Shown in pieces: positions 51,668 through 60,862 of a DNA stretch of 64,000 nt. The notes under the pieces were generated by a model that saw nothing but the letters and a program-made list of their open reading frames with translations, did not search any database and had not been told where the DNA came from. Position 1 is the first letter of the stretch. Each line of letters starts with the position of its first letter. The translations under genes and the position numbers were made by a program. The stretch is from Thiotrichaceae bacterium UBA4486 (GTDB taxonomy: Bacteria > Pseudomonadota > Gammaproteobacteria > Eutrophobiales > Eutrophobiaceae): positions 124,001 through 188,000 of the forward strand of contig DGNS01000006.1 in assembly GCA_002389045.1 (NCBI GenBank), in the 5' to 3' direction.

Positions 51668-53350
51668 TTACTTCTGCTTTGCCCAGGAATCCCTGAGCGT
51701 GATAGTGCGGTTGAAGACGGGCTGTTCAGATATTGAATCCTTGCCATCCATACAAAAATAGCCGAGTCGCTCGAACTGGTACACGGCGCCGGGTGTTGCC
51801 GCATTCAGGGAGGGCTCTAATAACGCGGCCTTGATCACCTGGCGTGAGTCGGGATTCAGCCCGGCTTTCCAGTCGCCATCAGCAGCTTCCGGATCCGCAT
51901 CCATGAACAACCGATCATAAAGCCGGACCTCGGCCTGCATGGCATGCTGCGCCGAGACCCAGTGTATGGTGCCCTTGACCTTGCGGCCGTCCGGGGCCTG
52001 ACCACCGCGTGTTTGCGGATCGTAACTGCATCGAAGTTCGATGACGTCCCCCGCGGCATTTTTTATCACTTCGTTACAGGTGATGAAATAAGCATAGCGC
52101 AAGCGTACTTCGCGGCCGGGGCCGAGCCGGAAAAACTTTTTCGGCGGATCTTCCATGAAATCATCACGCTCGATGTACAGGGTCTTCGAGAAAGGGATCT
52201 CGCGCTTACCCATGTCCGGGTTGTTGGGATGATTGATCCCCTCCAGCATTTCAACCTGTCCGTCGGGATAATTTTCAATGGTGACTTTCAGTGGATCCAG
52301 TACCGCCAGTACCCGCGGCGACGTACGATCCAGTTCCTCGCGCACGCAGTTTTCCAGCACACCCACATCAATTACCGTGTCATTCCTGGTTACACCGATG
52401 CGTTCGCAGAATTCACGCACGGCAGCCGGCGGAAACCCGCGACGGCGCACACCGGAGATGGTCGGCATTCGCGGATCGTCCCAGCCATCCACCCGTAACT
52501 CACTCACCAGTTGATTGAGTTTGCGTTTGCTCATGACCGTGTAATTGAGGTTCAGCCGGGCAAACTCTATCTGCTGCGGATGACAGGGAACGGGCAACTG
52601 ATCCAGGAACCAGTCATACAGCGCCCGGTGATCCTCGAACTCCAGTGTGCACAGGGAATGGGTGATGCCTTCGAGCGCATCGGAAATGCAATGCGTGTAG
52701 TCATACATGGGATAAATGCACCATTCATCGCCGGTGCGATGATGGATGGTTTTGCGGATCCGGTAAATGGTGGGATCACGCAGGTTCATGTTCGGGGAAG
52801 CCATGTCAATACGGGCTCGTAATACATGCTCGCCCTCATTGAATGCGCCGGCCTTCATGGCCTCGAACAATTCCAGGTTTTCCTCGACACTGCGATCGCG
52901 CCAGGGGCTGTTTTTACCGGGTTCTTTCAGGGTCCCGCGATATTCGCGGATCTGCTCCGCGCTGAGACTGTCCACGTAGGCCTTGCCCGCCCGGATCAGA
53001 TACAGTGCAAATTCATACAATTGCGGAAAATAATCAGAGGCAAAATACAACCGATCCTTCCAGTCATAACCCAGCCAGTGCACATCGGCCTTGATCGATT
53101 CCACGTACTCCTCGTTTTCCTTTTCCGGGTTGGTATCATCGAAACGCAGGTTGCAAAGACCGTGGTAATCCCCGGCTATACCGAAATTGAGACAGATAGA
53201 CTTGGCATGCCCGAGATGCAGGTAACCGTTCGGCTCGGGCGGAAAGCGGGTGTGCACCCGGCCGTCGTTTTTCCCCCGGGCCAGATCCTCGCTGATGATC
53301 CTGCGTATAAAGTGGCCGGGCGCCGCCGTGTCCATATCTTTGCTTGTCAT
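51668..53350 (-). CDS. glnS: Glutaminyl-tRNA synthetase
   Basis: This class I synthetase of about 560 residues has the HIGH-type motif PNGYLHLGHAKSICLNFG, LRFDDTNPEKENEEYV, EHQIEFARL-like QQIEFARLNLNYTVMSKRKL (KMSKS-like MSKRK) and the C-terminal anticodon-binding barrel. The ATG at 53350 is preferred; an upstream in-frame start would overlap the next gene. It charges tRNA-Gln directly, so this organism does not rely only on the transamidation route. Convergent with the FecR gene. Confidence 0.96.
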   Translation of the reverse strand: MTSKDMDTAAPGHFIRRIISEDLARGKNDGRVHTRFPPEPNGYLHLGHAKSICLNFGIAGDYHGLCNLRFDDTNPEKENEEYVESIKADVHWLGYDWKDRLYFASDYFPQLYEFALYLIRAGKAYVDSLSAEQIREYRGTLKEPGKNSPWRDRSVEENLELFEAMKAGAFNEGEHVLRARIDMASPNMNLRDPTIYRIRKTIHHRTGDEWCIYPMYDYTHCISDALEGITHSLCTLEFEDHRALYDWFLDQLPVPCHPQQIEFARLNLNYTVMSKRKLNQLVSELRVDGWDDPRMPTISGVRRRGFPPAAVREFCERIGVTRNDTVIDVGVLENCVREELDRTSPRVLAVLDPLKVTIENYPDGQVEMLEGINHPNNPDMGKREIPFSKTLYIERDDFMEDPPKKFFRLGPGREVRLRYAYFITCNEVIKNAAGDVIELRCSYDPQTRGGQAPDGRKVKGTIHWVSAQHAMQAEVRLYDRLFMDADPEAADGDWKAGLNPDSRQVIKAALLEPSLNAATPGAVYQFERLGYFCMDGKDSISEQPVFNRTITLRDSWAKQK

Positions 53351-53396
53351 TGACTGCGTGTTATCCGTTAAAGTTGAAATGAAGGGAATTGTTACT

Positions 53397-54644
53397 CTAA
53401 CCCGGCGCTTCCCGGACCCGCGCCACATCCGGAATATCACCGCGAATCCCCATGGCGTATTCCATGAGATAATGTTTTACCGGCGGCAGGCGGTCGGTGA
53501 TCCGCAAGCCGAGATTACGCAACTGCGGAAGCGGAGGAGTCTGCCGGGTAAACAACTCCTTGAACCCGGTCATCACATGCATCATGAATTGATCATCGCC
53601 CCGCCGCCAGCGTTCATAACGCCGCAGGACCTGCCGATCCCCGATATCGCGTCCACGCCGGTATGTTTCCGTAACGACCTGGGCCAGCGCAGCGGCATCC
53701 AGTATGCCGAGGTTGGCGCCCTGTCCGGCCAGGGGATGTACCACGTGAGCCGCATCACCGATCAGCGCCAGCCTGTCACCGATATAACGTTCCGCACTGC
53801 CATGTCCCAGCGGATAGTGCATGCTTGGCCCGCTTGCCGTCACAGCGCCCAGACGCATCTCCAGTGTCGCCTCAAGTTCCCGCTGAAACGCAGTTGTCTC
53901 AAGTTTCAGTAATGCCTGCACCTGCTCCGGAAGGATCGACCAGACAATACCGCATTCATGCGCATCGTTCATGGGTAGAAACGCCAGTGTGCCGTCACTC
54001 AGGAATCGCTGTCTCGCGGTATCCCCGTGCGCCTTTTCTGTGCGGACAATACAGGCGAGCGCTGCCTGTTCATATTCATGACGGACGAACCCTATACCGG
54101 CCAGCGACCGGGTCAGTGAGTCCTTGCCATCGGCCGCGATTACCAGTCGTGCGGTAATACATCGGCCATCATCCAGACTGACCACTGCCTGTCCGGATTC
54201 GACGTCCAGCGACCGGAGCTGGGCCGGCTGATACCAGCTTACCCGGGACTCGTTGCGGATAGCAGCGGTCAGAGCCCGGGTTAGAATAGTACTCTCGATG
54301 ATGTAACCGAGCGTGGGCCGGCAGACATCGGCACTGTCGAAGTGGATCTCGCCACGGCCGTTTTCATCCCAGACGTCCATTTTTCGGAAATGGCCGATGC
54401 GCCGCGGGTCCATCCTTGACCAGGCGCCAACGGCATCCAGAATCTGCCGTGAAGCCGGGGTAATGGCCAGCGCCCGAGGGTCCGGTAGCGCATCCTGTGC
54501 TGCCTTCGCTGTCTCCTGTGCGTCGATCAATGCGACTTGCAGGCCTTCACGCGCCAGTAAACCCGCGGCTACCTGCCCGGTGATCCCGGCGCCGACAATA
54601 ATCACATCGACAGCGTGACTGCCCTGCTTGCTAACGCCCGCCAT
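53397..54644 (-). CDS. FAD-dependent ubiquinone-biosynthesis hydroxylase (UbiI/UbiF/VisC type)
   Basis: This 415-residue flavoprotein has N-terminal Rossmann motif VDVIIVGAGITGQVAAGLLA, the DG motif VIAADGKDSLTR and GD motif GDRLALIGDAAHVVHPLAGQGANLGI-type (written in part) with the UbiH family signature. It is a paralogue of the gene just upstream. In gammaproteobacteria such pairs carry out C5 and C6 hydroxylation of the ubiquinone ring; which position this one modifies cannot be decided. Start and stop codons overlap ubiH (TGATG). Confidence 0.85.
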   Translation of the reverse strand: MAGVSKQGSHAVDVIIVGAGITGQVAAGLLAREGLQVALIDAQETAKAAQDALPDPRALAITPASRQILDAVGAWSRMDPRRIGHFRKMDVWDENGRGEIHFDSADVCRPTLGYIIESTILTRALTAAIRNESRVSWYQPAQLRSLDVESGQAVVSLDDGRCITARLVIAADGKDSLTRSLAGIGFVRHEYEQAALACIVRTEKAHGDTARQRFLSDGTLAFLPMNDAHECGIVWSILPEQVQALLKLETTAFQRELEATLEMRLGAVTASGPSMHYPLGHGSAERYIGDRLALIGDAAHVVHPLAGQGANLGILDAAALAQVVTETYRRGRDIGDRQVLRRYERWRRGDDQFMMHVMTGFKELFTRQTPPLPQLRNLGLRITDRLPPVKHYLMEYAMGIRGDIPDVARVREAPG

Positions 54645-55861
54645 TACCCGGGCACCCGATGCAGGCGAGCGCCCAGACCGGCGCCCAGGCGCATGATCCG
54701 GCGCCTGAGTGCAGGCGCCAGCCCGGCCAACAAAAGACCGCTATTGCGGGCCACGGTCAGGCAGGGATTGGTGGTATAAAACAACCGCGCCAGGCCGTCG
54801 GTAAAACGCAGCACTCGCTGCTGATCGGAACGGCGCAAATCGTTGTAACGCTGCAGGGTTGCAAGGCCGCCGGGATCGGCGCCGGCAACTGCCGCTGCCG
54901 CAAGTACTTCGGCCAGTCCGGCGACATCACGCAGGGCCAGGTTAAAGCCCTGGGCCGCATTCGGATGCAACGTATGCGCCGAATTGCCCAGCAGTAACGC
55001 ACGGTCGCGGTACTGGTGCTTGACATGCTGCAAGGCTATTTCATAGCTGCTGCGTTTACCGGGACTGTGCAGCCTGCCGAGGCGGCGTCCGAACTGGCGT
55101 TGTACCTCGGCTACAAAGGCGTCGTCATTCATGTCCAGATAAACCTGCGCATCAGCGCTGTTTACGGTAAAAACCATGGCCATGCGGTCAGGACCGGCGG
55201 GCAGCAACGCCAGCGGGCCGTGCGCCGTAAAACGTTCAAAGGCAGTGTTTTGATGGGACAGTTCAGTCAGTACATTGCTGACGATGGCTGTCTGCCCATA
55301 AGCCTTGTCGATACGTTCGAAATGACACATTTCCCGGGTCCGGGATCGGCTGCCATCCGCCAGCACCAGTAGACGTGAGTTCAGGACCTGCTCGCCGGAG
55401 TCGGCGGCAATGGTCACCGTGACGCTGTCCGCACGATTGTCGATGGCAACGACGCCGGCCGGGCAAATGAATGCCTGCACACTCTGTTGCAGGTTTTTCA
55501 ACAAGGCCCGTCCCAGGTGTCGCGCCGACAACACATGACCCAGGGCCTCGACACCCATCTCCCGCGCCGTCAGGCGCACCATGCCGGGCCGGTGCTGATC
55601 GGAAACGTGGATACGCTGAATGGGCGTCGCCGCGGTGACAACGTCGTCCCAGAGCCCGAGCGCCGTGAGAATCTGCCGGCTGGAGATCGACAGCGCCAGC
55701 GAGCGATCGTCAAAACTGGGTTGATGGTCGGCTTTCGGGGGGACAGCCTCGACCAGGCAGACCGACAGACCAACGGGACACAGCGCATGGGCCAGGCAGG
55801 CGCCGACCATGCCACCGCCAACGATGATTACATCGTAATCAGGGCCATTCACGCGTTTCAT
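54644..55861 (-). CDS. ubiH: 2-octaprenyl-6-methoxyphenol hydroxylase
   Basis: This 405-residue FAD monooxygenase has YDVIIVGGGMVGACLAHAL at the N-terminus, the UbiH-typical FDDRSLALSISSRQIL, LLVLADGSRSRTRE and ALLLGNSAHTLHPNAAQGFN. The pepP-ubiH order and position match UbiH in other gammaproteobacteria. It lies in the ygfB-pepP-ubiH-ubi operon with one-base overlaps on both sides. It acts on the ubiquinone ring at the inner membrane. Confidence 0.9.
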   Translation of the reverse strand: MKRVNGPDYDVIIVGGGMVGACLAHALCPVGLSVCLVEAVPPKADHQPSFDDRSLALSISSRQILTALGLWDDVVTAATPIQRIHVSDQHRPGMVRLTAREMGVEALGHVLSARHLGRALLKNLQQSVQAFICPAGVVAIDNRADSVTVTIAADSGEQVLNSRLLVLADGSRSRTREMCHFERIDKAYGQTAIVSNVLTELSHQNTAFERFTAHGPLALLPAGPDRMAMVFTVNSADAQVYLDMNDDAFVAEVQRQFGRRLGRLHSPGKRSSYEIALQHVKHQYRDRALLLGNSAHTLHPNAAQGFNLALRDVAGLAEVLAAAAVAGADPGGLATLQRYNDLRRSDQQRVLRFTDGLARLFYTTNPCLTVARNSGLLLAGLAPALRRRIMRLGAGLGARLHRVPG

Positions 55862-57183
55862 CAGGCCGCAAGCTGTTTCGCCATCAGCTCTTCGATCGCG
55901 TCAATGGATTTGGGCGCATCTTTGCTCAAGACCTCGTAACCGTTCCGGGTGACCAACACATCATCCTCGATGCGAATGCCGATGTTCCACCATTTACGGG
56001 CCAGTCCCCGGGTTTCCGCTGACAGGTACAGTCCCGGTTCCACGGTCATGATCATGCCCGGTTCCAGCGTTCGCCATTCGCCCTCGATCTTGTAATCACC
56101 GACATCATGCACATCCATGCCCAGCCAGTGACCGGTGCGGTGCATGTAATAGGGGCTGTAGGCGCTGTCGCTGACCAGTTGTTTGACGCTGCCCTTGAGA
56201 ATACCCAGATCCACCAGGCCTTTGGTGATGACGCGAATCGCCGCCTCGTGCGGTTCGTTCCAGTGCGTGCCCGGACGGATCGTCTCGATCGCGGCCAACT
56301 GGGCTTCGAGTACGATTTCATAGACGGCGCGTTGTGCTTTGCTGAACTTGCCGTTGACCGGAAAGGTGCGCGAGATATCGCTGGCGTAGCTGTCGTACTC
56401 GGCGCCGGCATCGATCAGCAGCAAATCACCGTCACTGAGCACGTCACTGTTTTCAGTGTAGTGCAGAATGCAGGCGTTGCGGCCACCGCCGACAATGGCC
56501 GGATAGGCCGGGAAGCGTGCGCCCTGCGCCATGAATTCATAATTCAGTTCGGCTTCGAGCTGGTATTCCATCATTCCCGGGCGGCAAACCTGCATGGCGC
56601 GTTTGTGCGCCCCGGCCGAGATGCGGGCGGCTTTTTTCATAATTTTGATTTCATTACGGCTCTTGTACAAACGCATCTCGTGAAGGAAATGATTGGGCGA
56701 GATGATTTCATCCGGCGCGTGTACCCCGGAACGTACCCGGTCACGCACCGCATTGACCCAGCCGCTGATGCGCTGATCAAACGCGGTGTCGTTGCCGATG
56801 TTGTAATACAGCCGCTCCTTGTTCTCCAGCAAACCGGCGATAATGTCATTCATATCGCCGATGGGAAATGCATCATCGGCGCCGTAGACACTGCAGGCAC
56901 CCTCGAGACCGGCGCGCGCACCGTCCCAGCGCTCCAGTTTCGGGTCCCGTTCCCGGCAGAAAAGCAGGTACTCACCCTGCGGGCGGCCGGGGATCAGAAC
57001 GGCGACGGCTTCCGGCTCGGGAAATCCCGTAAGGTAAAAAAAATCACTTTCCGGACGGAAAGGAAACTCGACATCACGGTTACGTATGCGTACCGGCGCC
57101 GTCGGAATGATGGCCACACTGTCATCACCCATCATGTCCATCAGGCGTTTGCGGCGCCTGGCCAGTTCTTTCCTGTCAATCAA
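55861..57183 (-). CDS. pepP: Xaa-Pro aminopeptidase P
   Basis: This 440-residue metallopeptidase has an N-terminal AMP_N domain (ARRRKRLMDMMGDDSVAIIP) and a pita-bread catalytic domain. Metal ligands lie in LLIDAGAEYDSYASDISRTFPV (two Asp), the HRTGHWLGMDVHD His, and Glu residues in MTVEPGLYLSAE and GIRIEDDVLVT. It removes N-terminal residues before proline. It overlaps ygfB by four bases and ubiH by one. Confidence 0.95.
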   Translation of the reverse strand: MIDRKELARRRKRLMDMMGDDSVAIIPTAPVRIRNRDVEFPFRPESDFFYLTGFPEPEAVAVLIPGRPQGEYLLFCRERDPKLERWDGARAGLEGACSVYGADDAFPIGDMNDIIAGLLENKERLYYNIGNDTAFDQRISGWVNAVRDRVRSGVHAPDEIISPNHFLHEMRLYKSRNEIKIMKKAARISAGAHKRAMQVCRPGMMEYQLEAELNYEFMAQGARFPAYPAIVGGGRNACILHYTENSDVLSDGDLLLIDAGAEYDSYASDISRTFPVNGKFSKAQRAVYEIVLEAQLAAIETIRPGTHWNEPHEAAIRVITKGLVDLGILKGSVKQLVSDSAYSPYYMHRTGHWLGMDVHDVGDYKIEGEWRTLEPGMIMTVEPGLYLSAETRGLARKWWNIGIRIEDDVLVTRNGYEVLSKDAPKSIDAIEELMAKQLAA

Positions 57184-57740
57184 TGCAAAACCTCCGGATT
57201 CCCGTTTTCAGCTTTCAGCCTGGCAAATTCGTCATGGATATAAACGGCGCCCATGCGCACATACTCGCCAAGTTCCGTCAGTGACTGTTCGATTTCTTCC
57301 GCGGACTGCTCACCGGGTTCAGGATCCAGCCGGGCCACCTCGGAGAGATCCGAAACCATTTCCTGGCATTGCCCGGACAGCGCGCTCCAGTCGATGGTTC
57401 CGGCGACACCAAGGCCGCTTAAAAAACCGTGACACCATTCTGACAGGGACTGGCAACGTACCGCTGCAGGCGACGTCGAATCCGGTTGCAGGAGTTCGAA
57501 ATCAAATTCATCTGACAGCAACTGCAGCGTAATATCCCTGCCCAGCTCGTAGATTTCGTCACGGTGTCGTTCGGTTATCGCATCACCGCCCTCCATCCCG
57601 GCGCATAGATATTTCCAGACGGATGCGTCGAGGGTATCAGAGATGCATAAATAACCGGTAATAAAGCCGTGGCATTCAGCCGCATCAATACCCGAGGCAA
57701 TCTCCTTCATCAGTTCCTGCAGTTCATTATATTCCAGCAT
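57180..57740 (-). CDS. ygfB: YgfB/UPF0149 family protein
   Basis: This 186-residue helical protein has features of the YgfB family: AECHGFITGYLCIS near the N-terminus, WCHGFLSGLGVAG in the middle and a C-terminal LTELGEYVRMGAVYIHDEFAR. It heads the pepP-ubiH operon, its usual place. Pseudomonas YgfB has been linked to regulation of cell-wall amidase expression, but a general function is not settled. Divergent from the ZapB-like gene. Confidence 0.92.
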   Translation of the reverse strand: MLEYNELQELMKEIASGIDAAECHGFITGYLCISDTLDASVWKYLCAGMEGGDAITERHRDEIYELGRDITLQLLSDEFDFELLQPDSTSPAAVRCQSLSEWCHGFLSGLGVAGTIDWSALSGQCQEMVSDLSEVARLDPEPGEQSAEEIEQSLTELGEYVRMGAVYIHDEFARLKAENGNPEVLH

Positions 57741-57833
57741 GACCTACCTGTGGTTACGTACGTGATTGATTTTGCAGAGCAACATGCTGACACCGGCGAT
57801 TTGGCACGGACCCGGGCCCGTTTGTGTCATCGC

Positions 57834-57862
57834 TTGACCGTCACCAAGCGCCGCTCTATATT
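57834..57862 (+). promoter_or_regulatory. Sigma-70 promoter for the ZapB-like/zapA unit
   Basis: TTGACC (57834-57839), a 17-bp spacer and TATATT (57857-57862), about 70 bases upstream of the ZapB-like start codon. Confidence 0.6.
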
Positions 57863-57932
57863 GGGAAATCCATAATATAAACGAAGCGTAGAGCTTGTTC
57901 ATCACATAACTGAATCGGGACTGGTGCTTGTA

Positions 57933-58157
57933 ATGGTTGATGAAGAAAAAGAAACAATGGATCTGGTGGCGCTGGAATCGCGCGTCGATGAACTCATCAG
58001 GACAGTGGAAACGCTGCAGACCGAAAACACCGCGCTGCGTAACCAGCAGGAGTCACTGGTCAACGAACGCGCCGTGCTGATTGAGAAAACCGAGCAGGCG
58101 CGAACGCGTATTGAATCCATGATTTCACGCCTGCGCGCGATGGAAACCCGCACATGA
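57933..58157 (+). CDS. ZapB-like small coiled-coil protein (TIGR02449 type)
   Basis: This protein of about 74 residues is almost entirely one coiled coil: LESRVDELIRTVETLQTENTALRNQ followed by ERAVLIEKTEQARTRIESMI (each a separate stretch). Small coiled-coil proteins of this family lie directly upstream of zapA in many gammaproteobacteria and are thought to act at the division ring. The ATG at 57933 is chosen; an ATG at 57957 is also plausible. It overlaps zapA by four bases (ATGA). Confidence 0.8.
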   Translation: MVDEEKETMDLVALESRVDELIRTVETLQTENTALRNQQESLVNERAVLIEKTEQARTRIESMISRLRAMETRT

Positions 58158-58468
58158 GTTCTGAAGCCAAGCCCATTAATATCAAAATCATGGACAAGGA
58201 GTACCTGATCTCCTGTCCGGAAAATGAACGTGATCAGCTGTACAATGCGGCCGAAATGGTCAACAGCAAGATGACCCAGATCAAGAACGCCGGCAGCGTC
58301 ATCGGCAGTGAGCGTATCGCCGTGATGGCAGCGCTGAATATCGCCCACGAACTGCTCGACTACCGTGACAAGAACGAGGTCTATACCTCCAGGCTGGACG
58401 ACACCATTCGGCGCCTGCAGGGCAAGATCCACAACGCCCTGGGCAAGGGTGAACAACTCGAGATCTGA
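58154..58468 (+). CDS. zapA: Cell division protein ZapA
   Basis: This 104-residue protein has the ZapA fold: an N-terminal beta segment (KPINIKIMDKEYLISCPENE), the helical AAEMVNSKMTQIKNAGSVIGSERIAVM (in part) and a C-terminal coiled coil. It binds FtsZ and stabilises the Z ring. The position before 6S RNA is the usual one in gammaproteobacteria. Confidence 0.95.
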   Translation: MSSEAKPINIKIMDKEYLISCPENERDQLYNAAEMVNSKMTQIKNAGSVIGSERIAVMAALNIAHELLDYRDKNEVYTSRLDDTIRRLQGKIHNALGKGEQLEI

Positions 58469-58555
58469 GCGGTCGCGGACTTGCACCGACAGATAATCAA
58501 GTTTTTAATTACAATAACCGATAAACTTCACAGGGACGTCAGCAAGACAAAGCAA

Positions 58556-58561
58556 TATAAT
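58556..58561 (+). promoter_or_regulatory. -10 element of 6S RNA
   Basis: A perfect TATAAT ends eight bases before the first base of the closing stem of 6S RNA. I see no good -35 hexamer at 16-18 bp, so the -35 is weak or unusual. Confidence 0.55.
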
Positions 58562-58568
58562 TTGATAT

Positions 58569-58753
58569 GGGTATTGCTGCGATGTGCGTATTCAGGCGGT
58601 CGTAACTTGAGCCTATACGCTATGACCAAGGGAACGTGACCGCACCCCTGTTGTGCATGTCCACCACGAGTGGAAAGCCTGATGGAGTGCCAATGCTCCC
58701 ACTTGAACTTCCGGTTCAAGTTCAACACCTGTTACGGCATCGTGGTAATACCC
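58569..58753 (+). ncRNA. ssrS: 6S RNA
   Basis: About 185 bases directly downstream of zapA. The 5' end GGGTATT-GCTGCGATG pairs with the 3' end CATCGTGGTAATACCC. Family landmarks are present: GTCGTAACTTGAGCC in the 5' part and ACTTGAACTTCCGGTTCAAG plus ACGGCATCGTGG in the 3' part. The long, largely double-stranded form with a central bulge mimics an open promoter and sequesters sigma-70 holoenzyme. The gap 58469-58808 holds only this gene. The ygfA gene that usually follows is absent; an EVE-domain gene follows instead. Confidence 0.92.
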
Positions 58754-58808
58754 TCTTTACAACCTGGTCGTCCGTGACTCCGGATCTTTATATTCCCCGA
58801 TATTCCCC

Positions 58809-59267
58809 ATGAATTACTGGTTAATGAAATCCGAACCGGGTGAATTCAGCATTGATGATCTGAAACAACGCCCGAAAAAAACCGAGCCCTGGGACGGGGT
58901 ACGCAATTACCAGGCCCGCAACATGATGCGTGACGACATGCAAAAAGGCGACCTGGCCTTTTTTTATCATTCAAACTGCGATGAGCCCGGCATCGCAGGC
59001 ATCATGGAGATTGTCAGCGAAGCATATCCCGATCCCACGGCTTTTGATCCGGAGGATAAACACTTTGATGCCAAAAGTGATGCGGACAATCCGAGGTGGT
59101 TCCTGGTCGATGTCAGGTTCAAACGCAAATTCAAACGCACGATTACCCTGACTGAATTACGTGAACACAGGGCCCTGGAAAATATGAAATTGTTACAGCG
59201 CGGCAACCGGCTGTCCGTGATGCCGGTCAGCCGGGATGAATGGGAGTACATCATCGGCCTCGAGTAA
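58809..59267 (+). CDS. EVE-domain protein
   Basis: This 152-residue protein is of the EVE (PUA-like) family, with the N-terminal signature YWLMKSEPGEFSIDDL, then WDGVRNYQARNMMRD, KGDLAFFYHSNC and IAGIMEIVSEAYPDPTAF. It is close to human THYN1-type proteins. EVE domains bind modified bases in nucleic acids and occur in modification-dependent restriction systems, but the stand-alone form like this is usually a conserved housekeeping protein of unknown target. Confidence 0.9.
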   Translation: MNYWLMKSEPGEFSIDDLKQRPKKTEPWDGVRNYQARNMMRDDMQKGDLAFFYHSNCDEPGIAGIMEIVSEAYPDPTAFDPEDKHFDAKSDADNPRWFLVDVRFKRKFKRTITLTELREHRALENMKLLQRGNRLSVMPVSRDEWEYIIGLE

Positions 59268-59381
59268 TCCTGGCGGGGGCTGATTGATCTGCAATTCGGA
59301 ACAGCTGACCAGCTCTCATTTCTCCTGAAATGAATCCTGCCGTCACTTGTCTAATTATCATTCAAGCACGATACTATTCAC

Positions 59382-59942
59382 ATGCAATCATCAAATCTAA
59401 CCAATCATTTCCTGATTGCCATGCCGGGACTGGCCGATCCCAATTTTGAGAAAACCGTGACCTATGTTTGCGCCCACAACGAAGACGGCGCCATGGGCAT
59501 AACCATCAACCGGCCGCTTGATCTTGTGCTCGAGGAAGTGTTGCAGCAAATGCAACTGGAGGCCACCACCGAGGCTATCGCCAATACCGTCGTCTACCAG
59601 GGCGGGCCGGTACAGATAGACCGCGGTTTCGTGTTGCACAATCCCCGCTCCGGCTGGGATTCCTCCATTTCCATCAGCCAGCACATCGACATGACCACGT
59701 CGCGTGATGTGCTCAAGGCCATCGCCGAGGGTGAAGGCCCGGAAGACTGCCTGATCGCGCTCGGCTATTCCGGCTGGGGAGCGGGCCAACTGGAAAACGA
59801 GATCCGGCAGAATGCCTGGCTGAGCGGCCCGGCGAATTCCGATATCATTTTCAGAACCCCGGTGCACCAGCGCTGGGAAATGGCCGCACGGGCGCTTGGC
59901 GTGGATCTGGATCTCATTTCCAGCGACGTCGGTCACGCGTGA
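59382..59942 (+). CDS. yqgE: YqgE/AlgH family protein (UPF0301)
   Basis: This 186-residue protein starts LTNHFLIAMPGLADPNFEKTV, followed by ICEHNEDGAMG-like CAHNEDGAMGITINRPL, YQGGPVQIDRGFVLH and ALGYSGWGAGQLENEIRQNAWL. All are diagnostic of UPF0301. The function is not established; AlgH in Pseudomonas was first linked to alginate regulation. It overlaps ruvX by four bases and sits in the yqgE-ruvX-pyrR-pyrB-pyrC' order known from Pseudomonas. Confidence 0.95.
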   Translation: MQSSNLTNHFLIAMPGLADPNFEKTVTYVCAHNEDGAMGITINRPLDLVLEEVLQQMQLEATTEAIANTVVYQGGPVQIDRGFVLHNPRSGWDSSISISQHIDMTTSRDVLKAIAEGEGPEDCLIALGYSGWGAGQLENEIRQNAWLSGPANSDIIFRTPVHQRWEMAARALGVDLDLISSDVGHA

Positions 59943-60343
59943 CCGAAAAGACGCTGCTCGGCTTCGATTACGGAAGCAAACGCATCGGTGTCGCCGTGGG
60001 GCAAACACTGACCGGCTCGGCCACGCCGATTGCCATCGTCCGCTGCGTAAATCAAAAACCGGACTGGGAGCACATCTCGAGACTGCTGCGGGATTGGAAC
60101 CCCGGCGCCCTGGTGGTCGGCATCCCGCTATGTATGGACGACCGGCGCCAGAGCATGACCGAAGCCTCGGAACGTTTCGCCCGCCAGCTTCAGGGCCGCT
60201 TTGAACTGCCCGTCTACCCGGTGGATGAACGGCTGTCTTCCCGCGAAGCCGGGGAGCGCCTGAAAAGCGCACACAACATCGACGCGGTCGCGGCCCAGGT
60301 GATTCTGGAAACCTGGTTTTCCCAACAACAGAATGTTGAGTAA
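59939..60343 (+). CDS. ruvX: Holliday-junction resolvase-like RNase YqgF/RuvX
   Basis: This 134-residue protein has the RNase H-like motif LLGFDYGSKRIGVAVGQTLTG with the first catalytic Asp, VGIPLCMDDRRQSMTEASERF, and DERLSSREAGERL with a further acidic residue. YqgF acts in 16S rRNA 5'-end processing and is essential in E. coli. The GTG start overlaps the end of yqgE. Confidence 0.95.
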   Translation: MTEKTLLGFDYGSKRIGVAVGQTLTGSATPIAIVRCVNQKPDWEHISRLLRDWNPGALVVGIPLCMDDRRQSMTEASERFARQLQGRFELPVYPVDERLSSREAGERLKSAHNIDAVAAQVILETWFSQQQNVE

Positions 60344-60352
60344 ACTGAGGCC

Positions 60353-60862
60353 ATGGATGTAAGTAAGCTTTCACTTGATGATCTCATCAGCGATATGGCG
60401 GCGCGGGTCGATGAGCGCATACGCAGTTTTGCCGAGCAGACGCCGGTTATGGTCGGCATCCATACCGGCGGTCTGTGGATTGCCGCGGCCATGCGCGAAC
60501 GCATGCAAACCGAAATCCCGCTGGGAGAATTGAATATCGCTTTTTATCGCGATGACTTCAGTCGCATCGGCATGCATCCGCATGTCAGTCCGTCCAACCT
60601 GCCCTTCGAGGTCGAGGACCGCCATATTATCCTGGTGGACGATGTGCTCTACACCGGGCGCACGATTCGTGCGGCGATGAACGAATTATTTGATTACGGC
60701 CGGCCGGCGCGCATCACACTGGCTGTGCTCATTGATCGTGGCGGCCGCGAATTACCCATGCATGCCGACATCTGTGGAAAAACACTGAGCCTGAAAGCCG
60801 GAGAACATGTTAAACTCTCCGGCCCAGAGCCCCTGGCACTGGTTGTCAAAGAAAACGGATGA
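60353..60862 (+). CDS. pyrR: PyrR, pyrimidine operon regulator / uracil phosphoribosyltransferase
   Basis: This 169-residue protein is of the type I phosphoribosyltransferase fold with the PRPP motif IILVDDVLYTGRTIRAAMN and the PyrR-typical FYRDDFSRIG. In Firmicutes PyrR binds attenuator RNA; in gammaproteobacteria RNA control is less clear and it may act as a UPRTase. It starts nine bases after ruvX and overlaps pyrB by four bases. I see no obvious anti-anti-terminator structure before it. Confidence 0.92.
   Translation: MDVSKLSLDDLISDMAARVDERIRSFAEQTPVMVGIHTGGLWIAAAMRERMQTEIPLGELNIAFYRDDFSRIGMHPHVSPSNLPFEVEDRHIILVDDVLYTGRTIRAAMNELFDYGRPARITLAVLIDRGGRELPMHADICGKTLSLKAGEHVKLSGPEPLALVVKENG

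Noticed and set aside
56107..57243. 378-codon plus-strand ORF
   Set aside because: It is antisense to pepP, with no recognisable domain.
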